A DNA stretch of 64,000 nt from a virus: positions 19,175 through 83,174 of the IMG/VR virus record IMGVR_UViG_3300042894_004439; one strand, written 5' to 3'. The notes under the pieces were generated by a model. It ran no database searches. It was given only the letters and a program-made list of their open reading frames with translations, and was not told where the DNA came from. The position numbers and the translations under genes were made by a program. Positions 1 to 9,491 of this stretch are shown here, in pieces (the first letter of the stretch is position 1; each line of letters opens with the position of its first letter).

Positions 1-1280
1 GCTCAAGCCCATGGTTGCACATGAGAATCAACAATTCTGGCAGTTACGAGTATTGCAGATGGCAATCCAAAACATCTCAAACCAGCAGGATTGACGCTGA
101 TCACAACATAAGAAATCAATCACCAATTGACTACTTTCAGAATACCATGGCGCCCATACGGACAAAATTACTTTCGGGTCAAGACCATGCTCCATGTTCT
201 GAATGTCATCACATGGAACAACACAAAAAACCCAGTGGTAGACAGCGCCAGTTATTGAAAGTTGGTGTCACTGTTGACAAATTTGAAAAAACCATGATCA
301 GCAGTCCGGTATTTCACGAATTTAAATACAGCAATGATCACAACGGGCATACTAACAGATTGCCCAGTGACTGGCAGATTGATCTTGGTAATTTTTGCAA
401 TTCGGCGTGTGTGTATTGTAATCCAGAATTTAGCAGTAGATTGGCCACAGAATTTAAACGCATTGGATTGATAGATCAAATGCCTCCGGGCTCGTGGTGC
501 AACGATGAAAAATTAATAAAAAAGTTCATTGACAATTTAAGCGTCTGCAATGAATTGCATTACCTGCACTTTCTTGGAGGTGAAACACTGATCACGCCTG
601 GATTTGAAATTATTCTAAAAGGGATCATTGCCGCAGGCCTGGCCAAGAATGTCACAATAGGATTCACTACAAATCTCACTGTATGGAACAGTGATGTTAT
701 TGATTTGTTAACACAATTCAAACAGGTCAATTTGGGAGTAAGCATTGATACCTTGACGCCAGTCAATGACTACGTGCGTTGGCCCAGTGATTTGCCCGAG
801 GTCAATAAAATTTTAAATCAATGGATATCATTGTCTAAAAATCATGGTTGGTTAATGCAACTCAGAGTAACTCCAACTTGTTTGACAATACATGACTTGA
901 CAACAATTTATGATTTTGCATGGGACAATAAATTGTCAGTGGAAAGCTGTAATTTTCTTCAAGACCCAGAATTTTTAAGAATCAATGTGTTACCAAAACA
1001 ACAAAGACTACAAATTTGTCAAGGTATAAAACAATGGATTGATGCACACACTGTAGAATCAACTGCGCAAATAATAAACACACGCGATCCTGGCATTGTG
1101 GAACAACAGTTGGTACAGGATGCAGCTAGTTATTGTAATTTGTTGGAGTTTGGCGAAGATGAACACCATCGATTGCCGCAACTTGTGCAGTATTTAAAAA
1201 AATTAGAAGCCAGCCGTAGCAATTGTGTGTTAGACTATGTGCCCCAATATGAATCAATTTTCAGATCTGCTGGGTACTGA
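1..1280 (+). CDS. Twitch-type radical SAM protein (5' end outside window)
   Basis: Radical SAM iron-sulfur enzyme; substrate unknown. The reading frame is open to base 1. The codons before the first possible start (TTG at 15) already read S-S-P-W-L-H-M-R, the 'PWxH' opening common in phage radical SAM proteins, so the true start lies upstream. A CSEC pair (about residues 61-64 counted from base 15) is followed by the SAM-radical cluster motif CNSACVYC (C128, C132, C135), then a TIM-barrel-like stretch with GGE and FTTNL segments. A hypothetical gene and a GT4 glycosyltransferase follow directly, which suggests a role in making or modifying a glycan or peptide; that is inference. Family assignment is firm, substrate is not. 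Confidence 0.85.
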   Translation, partial: SSPWLHMRINNSGSYEYCRWQSKTSQTSRIDADHNIRNQSPIDYFQNTMAPIRTKLLSGQDHAPCSECHHMEQHKKPSGRQRQLLKVGVTVDKFEKTMISSPVFHEFKYSNDHNGHTNRLPSDWQIDLGNFCNSACVYCNPEFSSRLATEFKRIGLIDQMPPGSWCNDEKLIKKFIDNLSVCNELHYLHFLGGETLITPGFEIILKGIIAAGLAKNVTIGFTTNLTVWNSDVIDLLTQFKQVNLGVSIDTLTPVNDYVRWPSDLPEVNKILNQWISLSKNHGWLMQLRVTPTCLTIHDLTTIYDFAWDNKLSVESCNFLQDPEFLRINVLPKQQRLQICQGIKQWIDAHTVESTAQIINTRDPGIVEQQLVQDAASYCNLLEFGEDEHHRLPQLVQYLKKLEASRSNCVLDYVPQYESIFRSAGY

Positions 1281-1683
1281 CATTCAACTCAATGTGCAAT
1301 TACGACTGTCAGCTATTGTTGACAACGGCGTACCCACTGCCTTGGTCAAATACAACAATAAAATTTTGTTAAATCAAACACTTGATAGTGCAGTTTGTAT
1401 AAACTGGGATTGTGGTCTGCTTGATCCCATGTGCATCCAGGTAGAACTCATTGATAAAATATACAATGATCAAAAAGAAACTGCAATAATTATTGAATCC
1501 TTGACAGTTGATGGTGTTGCACTGATTCCTAAATACAATAATTTGATTACTTATGTCAATGATCATGATATAGATACTCCTACTAATTATTTGGGATTCA
1601 ATGGCATTTGGGAATTGCATATTCCTAGGCCATTTTATCAATGGCTACACACCGTGCAAGGTCAAGGACTGTTGATCGAATAA
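1249..1683 (+). CDS. Conserved hypothetical protein between radical SAM and glycosyltransferase genes
   Basis: Protein of about 144 residues overlapping the 3' end of the radical SAM gene. An in-frame ATG at 1237 is an alternative start; neither has a clear Shine-Dalgarno sequence. It looks like a soluble beta-rich protein and ends with an aromatic segment (LGFNGIWELHI, then PFYQW and GQG). I know no function. Its stop codon shares a base with the glycosyltransferase ATG, so the three genes are probably translationally coupled. Confidence 0.7.
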   Translation: MNQFSDLLGTDIQLNVQLRLSAIVDNGVPTALVKYNNKILLNQTLDSAVCINWDCGLLDPMCIQVELIDKIYNDQKETAIIIESLTVDGVALIPKYNNLITYVNDHDIDTPTNYLGFNGIWELHIPRPFYQWLHTVQGQGLLIE

Positions 1684-2756
1684 TGAAAATTAGACTAATT
1701 GGACTACGCAACAATCTAGGTATTGGTCGGCACTACACCTGCTTTGCAGACGCTATCAAAAGAGTCAACGGCATTGGTAATCTTGTGGAAGAAATCAACT
1801 TTCAAGATTCGGCACAATTAAATTCAGCAGTGCAACAAAGCCAACCTGGAGACATCAACATCAGCTTTGTGCCCATGAACATACATGAACATTTTTGCGG
1901 ACACAACGTTCAATGGACTGTGTTTGAAAGCACTCGCATACCCAGTTTGTTGATGAAGGTATTGCCACATGCTGACAGTGTGTGGGTTCCCAGTGGTTGG
2001 GGACAACAAACATTGATTACTCACGGAATTGATCCAGCCCGTGTGGCAGTGGTTCCTGAAGGCGTGGACACAGATCAATTCCATCCGTATGCTAGACCCA
2101 GCAACTTGGGCCGTCCGTTTAGATTTTTGTTTGTGGGCAAATACGAACAAAGAAAAAGTTGCAACGAAGTTATCCAAGCATTTGCACAAGCATTTGGCAA
2201 TAATCCAATGGTAGAGCTGGTGATCAAAACAAACTATTTTGTAGGATACGGGCTGACTCAACAGGATTTAGAAAAATACATACAAGATCAAGGGCTAACC
2301 AATGTGCAAGTGTTCTGGGGCGAAGCTGATAATCTAGTGGACTTTTATCGCAACTGTGACGTTTTTGTGTTGCCATCCAAAGGCGAAGGTTGGGGCCTGC
2401 CCATCATTGAAGCTGCCGCATCAGGTATGCCCATTGTGTCAACATTTTACAGTGGGCATAGAGAATACCTGCAACACATAACAAGTGGCACAGTGCCTGT
2501 GGACTACAAATTGGGCACAATTGAGTGTCCCGAATACCACAGATTTTATCCCGAACCCAGCAACAATTGGGGACTATGGGCCATACCTGATGTTGACCAT
2601 TTGGCAGAATGCCTGAGGTTTGCTAAAAATCACTGGGATTTTTTAGCACCCAATGCTCTTAAAAACAGCAGGGTTATCAGAACTGAATTTAGTTGGGCAA
2701 ATAGCGTAAATTCTGCCCTAAAAACCCTTCAAAATCAAGGACTTTTATCTGGTTGA
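1683..2756 (+). CDS. GT4-family glycosyltransferase
   Basis: Retaining GT-B glycosyltransferase of about 357 residues that would transfer a sugar from a nucleotide-sugar donor. An in-frame TTG at 1641 gives a longer product, but the ATG at 1683 overlaps the upstream stop by one base and opens with a typical N-terminal strand (MKIRLIGLRNNLGIG), so I choose it. The C-terminal half has the GT4 features FVGKYEQRK and VFVLPSKGEGWGLPIIEA, the E-x7-E donor-site region. It could glycosylate virion proteins, host surface polymers or DNA bases; the sequence does not say which. Confidence 0.85.
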   Translation: MKIRLIGLRNNLGIGRHYTCFADAIKRVNGIGNLVEEINFQDSAQLNSAVQQSQPGDINISFVPMNIHEHFCGHNVQWTVFESTRIPSLLMKVLPHADSVWVPSGWGQQTLITHGIDPARVAVVPEGVDTDQFHPYARPSNLGRPFRFLFVGKYEQRKSCNEVIQAFAQAFGNNPMVELVIKTNYFVGYGLTQQDLEKYIQDQGLTNVQVFWGEADNLVDFYRNCDVFVLPSKGEGWGLPIIEAAASGMPIVSTFYSGHREYLQHITSGTVPVDYKLGTIECPEYHRFYPEPSNNWGLWAIPDVDHLAECLRFAKNHWDFLAPNALKNSRVIRTEFSWANSVNSALKTLQNQGLLSG

Positions 2757-2781
2757 CCAAATACTCCCAAACTGCTATAAT
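2753..2781 (+). promoter_or_regulatory. Sigma-70 promoter
   Basis: TTGACC (2753-2758), 17-base spacer, TATAAT (2776-2781). Only six bases separate the -10 from the ATG at 2788, so the transcript should be leaderless or nearly so. Confidence 0.85.
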
Positions 2782-2787
2782 CATAGT

Positions 2788-3027
2788 ATGAAATTAGATA
2801 CTGATGAAATTTTGCAATGGGCCGGAGCTGTGTTTATTGTAGCAGGACACAGTTTAAATGCCGCAGGTCCTGAGGCCTATCCTTACAATATCCTTACATT
2901 TTTTATAGGAACAATACTGTTTCTGGCCTGGACTATCCGTGTTCGAAACAAGCCACAGATGTTTGTGAACCTGGTGAGTGTGGCCATTGGGTTTACAGGA
3001 CTAGTAAAAGCAATTGGCCAAGTTTAA
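2788..3027 (+). CDS. Small three-helix membrane protein
   Basis: A 79-residue protein with three hydrophobic segments at about residues 10-25, 33-51 and 60-77 and basic residues between the last two (IRVRNKP). Function unknown. The ATG sits six bases after a perfect -10 hexamer with no room for a Shine-Dalgarno sequence, and there is no alternative ATG until late in the protein. It is probably expressed early in infection in the inner membrane. Confidence 0.7.
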   Translation: MKLDTDEILQWAGAVFIVAGHSLNAAGPEAYPYNILTFFIGTILFLAWTIRVRNKPQMFVNLVSVAIGFTGLVKAIGQV

Positions 3028-3042
3028 AGGAAAACATAAGCA

Positions 3043-3411
3043 ATGAAAGCATTTCTTGAAATCACTGATTGGGGCAACGAACGGGTGGTCAATCACGTTT
3101 ACTTCTTAAGCGACAGCAAAGACAAGATGTATGCTTACATCAACAAGGAAGGTCGGATTGATGAAGTTAAAACTCCGTATCGCTTTCATGTTCGCGGACG
3201 CAAGTTTAAAGAGATCGCCAACACCTGGGGATTCCGACCACGTGATGAAGTAGAAGTAGAATCAGCAGGTGAACAGTACCGGGTTCCTGGTAGCAAGGGT
3301 GCAGTTTATACTGTGACCAATGACCGCGGAAGTTGGACTTGCACCTGCCCTGCATCGAAATGGCAAAAGGGCGAGTGCAAACACATTGTGAAATTAAAGA
3401 CCGAAGCGTGA
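3043..3411 (+). CDS. SWIM-type zinc finger protein
   Basis: A 122-residue protein whose C-terminus carries a SWIM zinc-binding motif (CTCPASKWQKGECKH, pattern CxC-xn-CxH, about residues 103-117). SWIM domains bind DNA or proteins, but no partner can be named here. The gene follows an AAAGGAAAA ribosome binding site. Its last 18 bases overlap the 3' end of the convergent fibre gene on the other strand. Confidence 0.75.
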   Translation: MKAFLEITDWGNERVVNHVYFLSDSKDKMYAYINKEGRIDEVKTPYRFHVRGRKFKEIANTWGFRPRDEVEVESAGEQYRVPGSKGAVYTVTNDRGSWTCTCPASKWQKGECKHIVKLKTEA

Positions 3412-4101
3412 CTTGAAGTAGTTGAAGTTTTGCAGTTGTTCTTCTGCTGTTAATGTTCTGTTATACATCAACACCACAGCAATCTTACCTTGCATGTTGC
3501 GATTCTCATAGCCACTGGTACCAACATATAATTGTGTAGGTCCAGAGAAAGCAGGGTTGGTTGTTGTGCCTCCCATGACATTCCATCCGGCCACTGCCTG
3601 ATCGCTTGCTATTCCATTTACGTAGAAAGTGGTTGCACCAAAGGTTCCAGCAGCCCAATCGTCGTCATTGCCGGGATTGGGTGCTTCCCAGCCGTTGTTG
3701 TAAAATCTCATGCTCTTGTCGCCTGGGATACCAAATAGGCCTGCTAGTCCACTCACAGTGAAATCAGGTTGGAATACCATGGTAAAATCTTGATACACAT
3801 TGGTTGATGCAGTGTGGATACTGCCACCAAATGAGTTTGATCCACTACCGCCTGCATTGGTAGACCAGTTGAAATAACTGGTCTGGCCATCAGCCACATA
3901 GGATATAGCACTGTAGTCGTTGACCACAGTTCCGTTATTGGCGGCAGTGGACAAGTCAGTTACGGCAGTGCCTGTTCCTGGGTAACTGGCAGGATCGCTA
4001 AAATCGTAATGTAATACTAATCCATCAGTGACTATTGACGAAGTCTGTGTAACGGACACGCCAGCTCCAACAGTGATTCCAGGTCCTATAGTTATGGCCA
4101 T
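3394..4101 (-). CDS. LamG/concanavalin-like fibre protein
   Basis: A 235-residue protein with a laminin-G/concanavalin-A-like jelly-roll domain: LVLHYDFSDPASYPG near residue 28, an NGTV segment, then FYVNG and KIAVVLMYNRTLTAEE near the end, the usual LamG finish. Such domains bind sugars or decorate fibres and capsids. It lies three bases downstream of the large fibre gene on the same strand, so a receptor-binding or tip role is likely. The 3' end overlaps the SWIM gene. Confidence 0.8.
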   Translation of the reverse strand: MAITIGPGITVGAGVSVTQTSSIVTDGLVLHYDFSDPASYPGTGTAVTDLSTAANNGTVVNDYSAISYVADGQTSYFNWSTNAGGSGSNSFGGSIHTASTNVYQDFTMVFQPDFTVSGLAGLFGIPGDKSMRFYNNGWEAPNPGNDDDWAAGTFGATTFYVNGIASDQAVAGWNVMGGTTTNPAFSGPTQLYVGTSGYENRNMQGKIAVVLMYNRTLTAEEQLQNFNYFKSRFGL

Positions 4102-4104
4102 TGT

Positions 4105-7100
4105 TTAACTTATCTTGGTGTAACCGTAATTTACAGTTACAGCGTTGCCGCTGGTGTTGTTGATACCAAAAGAGAACACATTGGTGTTGGCCACCGCAGG
4201 TTGAGCATTGGCGATAGCACCGGCTGTGCCTATAATCTGAGCAGGGATGCTGGTAAACATCAATATGTTGCCACCGCCTTCATAGTTCCAGGCAAACTGT
4301 TGACCTATCACTGGCACGTTGGTGTTGGACACACTGACCGTGGCATTGTAGACTATGATACCGTTGGGTATGTTACCAAGGACCCATAGTTGATACGTGT
4401 TGTTGATCGGCACAGTGAAATTCTGTGTGCTGTTGCCTACGGGCACAGTCCAAGTGCTTTCGAATGTTGTGGCAACATTAGATAAGGTATTACCATTACC
4501 AAAGAAATTAGCGGCTGTAACATTGCCTGTGGCACTGATATTACCAGCTGAAATATTACCGGCACCAGTGATGTTGCCGCCACTCATGGTGATGGCACCG
4601 CCTGAGCCTGTGGTAATTAAATTACCGCCGGTTATGTTGCCAGAACCTCCTACTGTACCAGTGCCAAATGCTACATTGCCATTGAAATTTGCACCATTGA
4701 CATTTCCGCCAGTTATAGTACCTGATCCAACAGTTAAGTTTCCACTGACAATGTTGCCAACAGCACTGATGTTGCCAGGAGCACTCAAATTGCCAGTAGT
4801 ATCAAATTGCCAAGTTCCACTAACAGTGGTAATAAAACCACCATTGCCACTAACGCCCATATAAGAGCTTTCATCAGCAGTTATCAAGTTTACATAACCA
4901 CCACCAGCAAATAGATCCAAATTGGCGCCTAGGGGTCTAATTCGACTGCCACCGGGCAATGTTAATGTGCCAGCGGTATTAAATATCCACTGTGCTGAGT
5001 TACCAGCCGCATCATTGCTGTTGATTACGATGTTGCCGGTATTGGCCAACTGTATATACTTGTTGTCATCGCCGATGAACTGATTGAAGTATTGATTGTT
5101 GCCGGTGTCAAAATGTATGTGTGTGGGTTCGTCAATGATATTGCCCCGCACTCGCAGGTATAAATCATTTGTTAGGGACACAGGATCCGGTGCAAGATAC
5201 AGTCCACTCTGTGTGTTGCTGGTGCCGGTGCCGATCACTGCCTCACCATTGAATGTGACGCCGCCGGTTACTCGATTACCGTTGGCATAGTTTATTGCGA
5301 TAATATTACCCGGCAAGGTCAAGTTACCATTGGCACCAAAGGTCCACTGTGCTGTGTTGCCTGTATCGTCGTTGCTGTTGACCACGACATTACCGGTATT
5401 GGCCAACTTGACATACAAGTTGTCGTCGCCTAAGAATAACTCTGTGTTGTATAAGTTGCCTGTGGTCAAGTGCAAGTGATTGGCATCATTGACTGTGGGA
5501 TAAATCAACAACTCTTGATCAGCATTGGTTCCACCTGTTGGTTTTAAAGCAATGGCACTACCACTAAGTCCGCCGTCCGGAATGTTGGTTTCATAAACAA
5601 CACCACCCATTGGCAAGTTGAGGTTACCAGCCCCGTCAAAAGTCCAGGTACCACCGGCTTGAATCACAACATCACCTGCCAATGCGCTTGCATCAGCGGC
5701 ACCCGAAGTTAGATAGATAGTGCCACCATTAACGCCATTACCAGTGCTGTCGCCAGCTTCGATGATTACATTACCACCTGCAGCACCTCTATCAATATTG
5801 CCCATGTTGCCGCCAGCATCGCCGGCACGGAGTGTGAGTATACCACCGTCTTGGGCAGGATAGTTGTCAACGCCAGTGGAAGCCGCACCGCCCTGGCCGC
5901 CCTGTATGGTAATAGTTCCGCCTGATCCACCAAAATCAACGTTGGATGCTCCACCGCGGCCGCCTTCAATCACAACATCGCCGCCACTGCTGTCGCTGTC
6001 TTCGGCCGAATCACCAGCAAAAATATTGATGTCACCACCTTCGGAAGTAGATCCTGCACTGCGATCACGAGCCTGTAACAAGATGTCATCGGCTGAGTAG
6101 AGTTGTATGTCTGCACCGTTGCCTGTGGCACGGTTGTCGATGTCTATGGTAGCTGTACCAACAATATTGCCGGGAATAGTTACATTACCTGTTGTGTCAA
6201 AAGTCCAGGTACCTGCACCTGCTACCGCCACTGTGACATTGCCGTTGGCCGTGGCTATGGCCACGTTGCTGTTGCCGTTTGAAATGCTTGACGTGGACAC
6301 ATTGATACCGGTCAGTTGGCTGCCGTTGCCAAAGAAATAGTTGCCAGTGATGTTGCCTGTAGCACTGACCAATCCAGTAGTAGTAATGTTGCCGCCTGCA
6401 ATGTTACCACTGGAGGGTTCAACTGTGGCATAGTTTACATATTTTATGTTGCCATCATAAGTCATTATACTCATGGCACCATTGGAGGTGATATCTTGTG
6501 TGACCACAGGAGCTGGTAAACTGGTCAATTCACTGCCGTTACCTTTGATGTAAGCACCTGTGACGTTGCCAGTGGCACTGACGTTGGCCGGTGCTGTCAA
6601 GTTGCCATTTGAGTCAAAGGTCCATTGATAAGTGCCACCCAGACTGCGCACCGTGACTTGGCCATCACCGGTTATGCTTACGTCTGAGGCACTGGTCTGC
6701 ACTATGCTGGCATTGGACCAGGTCAAACTTCCACCGGTAATGCTTATATTACCAGCAGTGATGTTGCCTGTAGTTGATATGCTGGTGTTACTATCGTTTT
6801 GTAATACAGCATTGCCGTTGACTGTAAGCACATTGCCTGGGCTTAGACTGACAGGCACATTGTTCATAAAAATGGTAGCGTTCGACACATACAAATCGTT
6901 CCACTGATTTGTGGCATTGCCCAAACTGTAAATAGCATTGCCACTTGGAATGATATTGCCGGCCCATCCTGATTCACCGTAGGCCACAGCATTGCTATTG
7001 CCATACGTTGCTGGGAATCCATTTGCTTGACTGACATTGCCAAAGAAATATCCACCTGTGATATTGCCAGTGGTGCTCACTGTGTTGGCACCAAACCCAG

Positions 7101-7995
7101 CCAACAATGTGACCACGTTGGCATTGCCGTAAGTTGCGGCGAGCCCAGTCAATTGACTGCCGTTGCCAAAGAAATATGGTGCAGTGATGTTGCCAACTGC
7201 ACTCAACCCAATGTTTGTGGTCCACACATTGCCGGTAGAATTATATAACAATGTAGCAATGTTATCATTGGCACCTACAGTAATGCCAGAACCATTGGCC
7301 GCATTGGCTGTGCTGGCTGCATTGGCCAATTGAATGGTCAATGTTTCGGTAACAATGTTGCCAACTTGTATAATGTTGCCTTGGACTGTTAAATTTCCAG
7401 CCACAGTCAGGTCACCATTTACCGAAGTGCCGGCACTGATGTTTAGATACTGAGAATACACTGTGGCCCAACGACGTGTTGCACTACCTAAATTTCTAAT
7501 GTTTGCTGTGTCTGGAAGCACAGATGAATTGACTACTACTGTGCCAACTCCATTGGGCACCAAGTTGATATTGCCATTGGTATTGGTGGTTAGAACAGTG
7601 TTGTTGGCAATTTGGATATTGCTGTTCACTGGACCTGCAGCAAATATTTGGTCAAAGTTTACATTAACTGCCGTAAAAGCCGTGATCAATGATTCACCTG
7701 GAGGTACAGTGTTGATGATCTGTTGACCACCCGAACTAAAAACCGCAGTCATGTTGCCCGAAGCGTTGGAAACTGCGTATGTTGCACCACCTGGCAAACT
7801 GGATAGGGTTATTGTGCTTGTGGGATATCCTGGTATCACTGTGCCAATGTAATAGGTGGCATTGGCCGTGATGCCACCAAACGTGTTGCCCGAAAACACA
7901 ATGGGCAGACCCGAAAACATATTGTCCACGGAATTGACGGTTATGATATTTCCAACAGGATTGGCAGCAGTGGCGTAAATGGTATATTGTGTCAT
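4105..7995 (-). CDS. Large repetitive tail-fibre-like structural protein
   Basis: A 1296-residue protein built largely from degenerate repeats rich in Gly, Asn, Thr and Ser (variants of NITGGN, SATGNIT, YFFGNGSQLTG). This is typical of beta-helical or trimeric long fibre shafts in T4-like phages of aquatic bacteria. The N-terminus (MTQYTIYATAANPVGN) is not repetitive and may attach to the virion. A ring of Gly/Asp-rich blocks around residues 620-780 (GGDVVIEGG, GGTITIQGG) resembles a right-handed beta-helix. The C-terminus is a non-repetitive globular segment. Related repeats occur in the plus-strand fibre at 31.5 kb. A late-type TAAATA element lies just upstream. Confidence 0.85.
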   Translation of the reverse strand: MTQYTIYATAANPVGNIITVNSVDNMFSGLPIVFSGNTFGGITANATYYIGTVIPGYPTSTITLSSLPGGATYAVSNASGNMTAVFSSGGQQIINTVPPGESLITAFTAVNVNFDQIFAAGPVNSNIQIANNTVLTTNTNGNINLVPNGVGTVVVNSSVLPDTANIRNLGSATRRWATVYSQYLNISAGTSVNGDLTVAGNLTVQGNIIQVGNIVTETLTIQLANAASTANAANGSGITVGANDNIATLLYNSTGNVWTTNIGLSAVGNITAPYFFGNGSQLTGLAATYGNANVVTLLAGFGANTVSTTGNITGGYFFGNVSQANGFPATYGNSNAVAYGESGWAGNIIPSGNAIYSLGNATNQWNDLYVSNATIFMNNVPVSLSPGNVLTVNGNAVLQNDSNTSISTTGNITAGNISITGGSLTWSNASIVQTSASDVSITGDGQVTVRSLGGTYQWTFDSNGNLTAPANVSATGNVTGAYIKGNGSELTSLPAPVVTQDITSNGAMSIMTYDGNIKYVNYATVEPSSGNIAGGNITTTGLVSATGNITGNYFFGNGSQLTGINVSTSSISNGNSNVAIATANGNVTVAVAGAGTWTFDTTGNVTIPGNIVGTATIDIDNRATGNGADIQLYSADDILLQARDRSAGSTSEGGDINIFAGDSAEDSDSSGGDVVIEGGRGGASNVDFGGSGGTITIQGGQGGAASTGVDNYPAQDGGILTLRAGDAGGNMGNIDRGAAGGNVIIEAGDSTGNGVNGGTIYLTSGAADASALAGDVVIQAGGTWTFDGAGNLNLPMGGVVYETNIPDGGLSGSAIALKPTGGTNADQELLIYPTVNDANHLHLTTGNLYNTELFLGDDNLYVKLANTGNVVVNSNDDTGNTAQWTFGANGNLTLPGNIIAINYANGNRVTGGVTFNGEAVIGTGTSNTQSGLYLAPDPVSLTNDLYLRVRGNIIDEPTHIHFDTGNNQYFNQFIGDDNKYIQLANTGNIVINSNDAAGNSAQWIFNTAGTLTLPGGSRIRPLGANLDLFAGGGYVNLITADESSYMGVSGNGGFITTVSGTWQFDTTGNLSAPGNISAVGNIVSGNLTVGSGTITGGNVNGANFNGNVAFGTGTVGGSGNITGGNLITTGSGGAITMSGGNITGAGNISAGNISATGNVTAANFFGNGNTLSNVATTFESTWTVPVGNSTQNFTVPINNTYQLWVLGNIPNGIIVYNATVSVSNTNVPVIGQQFAWNYEGGGNILMFTSIPAQIIGTAGAIANAQPAVANTNVFSFGINNTSGNAVTVNYGYTKIS

Positions 7996-8018
7996 TGAAG
8001 TAAATCAACCTTTATTGT

Positions 8019-8027
8019 TATTTATGG
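8019..8027 (-). promoter_or_regulatory. T4-late-type promoter element
   Basis: On the minus strand this reads CCATAAATA, matching the TAAATA core of T4-type late promoters, 24 bases upstream of the fibre ATG. No sigma-70 -35 box is evident at the right distance. Confidence 0.55.
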
Positions 8028-8048
8028 TTAAACTTGGTTCTAAAACTG

Positions 8049-8077
8049 TTGCGTAGATTCTGCAATCGTGTTATACT
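8049..8077 (+). promoter_or_regulatory. Sigma-70 promoter
   Basis: TTGCGT (8049-8054), 17-base spacer, TATACT (8072-8077), leading into a 55-base leader that ends in an AAAAAGGAAAA ribosome binding site. Confidence 0.65.
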
Positions 8078-8132
8078 AGCATCATACTGTTAGTTAACAG
8101 TTATTTTAAATTTAAAAAGGAAAACTTAAATT

Positions 8133-8405
8133 ATGATCACTCGTTTTAGTCCAAAAACAAAAACCTACAAACTGTTCACAGCATTGCACAGTGGCGAAAC
8201 TGTTACTCCTGCCCAGGCTGAGAAACGTTTTGGTATCAAGAACATTTCTGCCGAAGCCAGCAGAATCCGTTCCGCTGGATTTGCAGTGTATTGCAACACC
8301 CGTAAAGCTGGCAACGGTGTAATGGTATCAGAATACGCCATTGGCAAACCTTCACGCAAGGTTGTGGCTGCTGGTTACCGAGCATTGGCCATGGGCCTGG
8401 TGTAA
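8133..8405 (+). CDS. Small basic protein, possible winged-helix
   Basis: A 90-residue protein. Residues 15-55 look like a helix-turn-helix or winged-helix unit (TPAQAEKRFGIKNISAEASRIRSAG), with a basic C-terminus (KPSRKVVAAGYRAL). Together with its own promoter, strong ribosome binding site and a following terminator, this suggests an abundant DNA-binding protein. The function is inferred from pattern only. Confidence 0.7.
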   Translation: MITRFSPKTKTYKLFTALHSGETVTPAQAEKRFGIKNISAEASRIRSAGFAVYCNTRKAGNGVMVSEYAIGKPSRKVVAAGYRALAMGLV

Positions 8406-8430
8406 TTCTTAGTTTAGGCTAGGAAGTTGT

Positions 8431-8458
8431 AAAAACCCTGCATTATGTAGGGTTTTTT
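8431..8458 (+). terminator. Rho-independent terminator
   Basis: Hairpin AAAACCCTGCA / TGTAGGGTTTT followed by a T run. The next promoter's -35 begins at the end of this T run, making a terminator-promoter tandem. Confidence 0.85.
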
Positions 8459-8459
8459 A

Positions 8460-8488
8460 TTGACCTAAAAATCACAACAGTGTAAAAT
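8460..8488 (+). promoter_or_regulatory. Sigma-70 promoter
   Basis: TTGACC (8460-8465), 17-base spacer, TAAAAT (8483-8488), immediately after the terminator and upstream of the cupin gene. Confidence 0.65.
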
Positions 8489-8513
8489 ATAGTTTTAGCC
8501 AAGTTTAATAACC

Positions 8514-8975
8514 ATGTCAAATTTCTTACTGCGTTGGTTGGAACGTCATGACCGTAAACGTATCATAATGGATCGAGTCAATGACGCACCTTATTTAGAA
8601 CGTTATTATGTTTTTTTAAAAGATCGTGCACGTTTTCCATTCAATGTGTTTTTACATCGATTCTTAAAAAGCGACCCAGATGATGTGCATGATCATCCGT
8701 GGCCGTATTTTACTCTCATTCTAAAAGGTGGCTACACCGAATGGATCCCGCATTTTAACATGCACGGTCAAAAAGTCATGGAAGTTGCAGTATGGCGCGG
8801 TCCTGGGCATTTTAGATTTAGCCGTGCAACCAGTTATCATCGTATTGAAATAGATCCAACAGTTGACACATGGACACTGTTTGTTCCTGGCCCAAAACAA
8901 CGAGACTGGGGCTTTTTGACTCGCACCGGATGGATAGAAAGCGAGCAGTATCTTGCTCAACGGGCTCAACAATGA
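8514..8975 (+). CDS. Cupin-like protein
   Basis: A 153-residue single cupin-like beta-barrel. Possible metal ligands are the HDHPW motif (about residues 62-66), preceded by an Asp pair, and a later YHR motif. The pattern 'DDVHDHPWPYFTLILKGGY' is typical of phage and bacterial cupins annotated as dioxygenase-like. The reaction is unknown. It overlaps the next gene by four bases (ATGA). Confidence 0.7.
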   Translation: MSNFLLRWLERHDRKRIIMDRVNDAPYLERYYVFLKDRARFPFNVFLHRFLKSDPDDVHDHPWPYFTLILKGGYTEWIPHFNMHGQKVMEVAVWRGPGHFRFSRATSYHRIEIDPTVDTWTLFVPGPKQRDWGFLTRTGWIESEQYLAQRAQQ

Positions 8976-9130
8976 TTTACTTAAATATTGCCATAGTGAT
9001 GCTGACCGGGTACTGGTTAGTGACCTTTGATTACACAGAACGCCGGATCACTTATATTTTTGATGGTATAATTTTTAGTTGGAATTTGGCAGAAATTTTG
9101 TTGTACGTAAATAAACTATTGGGGGAATAA
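8972..9130 (+). CDS. 52-residue membrane protein
   Basis: Starts at the ATG overlapping the cupin stop (ATGA). One hydrophobic helix near the N-terminus (LNIAIVMLTGYWLV) and a second amphipathic hydrophobic stretch (IIFSWNLAEILLYV). No recognised family. It is one base upstream of the next gene in the same operon. Confidence 0.55.
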   Translation: MIYLNIAIVMLTGYWLVTFDYTERRITYIFDGIIFSWNLAEILLYVNKLLGE

Positions 9131-9131
9131 G

Positions 9132-9491
9132 ATGGACATCAACATTGGTGATATTGTGATCGGTATGGTATTCGGTATTGTGTTATCCATAATGACATTT
9201 AACTGGATAATGAACAGAATTGGTGCACAAATTGCTGCCGAACTAGAGCAGGCACTGCCTGACAACATAGGTGTCACTGTTGAGGTTGACCAAAATGTAA
9301 TTTACTGCTATAATAGCGAAACAAATCAATTTCTCTGTCAAGGGCAAACACTGAAAGAAATACAGGAAGCATTCCAATCAAGATTTCCCAACATCAGTGC
9401 TTATATTGTTGGCGGAGATCCTGCAGTTGTGGCACAGTGGAAAAAAGAAATAAAAAATGAAATTAGCAATCACATCAGATCTACATCTTGA
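9132..9491 (+). CDS. N-terminally anchored membrane protein, unknown
   Basis: A 119-residue protein with one transmembrane helix (about residues 5-27) and a soluble C-terminal domain of about 90 residues containing a single Cys pair (YCYN, FLCQG). No family recognised. The 3' end overlaps the metallophosphoesterase start by 35 bases. Confidence 0.6.
   Translation: MDINIGDIVIGMVFGIVLSIMTFNWIMNRIGAQIAAELEQALPDNIGVTVEVDQNVIYCYNSETNQFLCQGQTLKEIQEAFQSRFPNISAYIVGGDPAVVAQWKKEIKNEISNHIRSTS

Noticed and set aside
4397-7726. Plus-strand open frames rich in Pro, Leu and Val opposite the large fibre gene
   Set aside because: They mirror the repetitive fibre codons (GGN and ACN read backwards give Pro, Val and Leu), have no ribosome binding sites and no recognisable domains.
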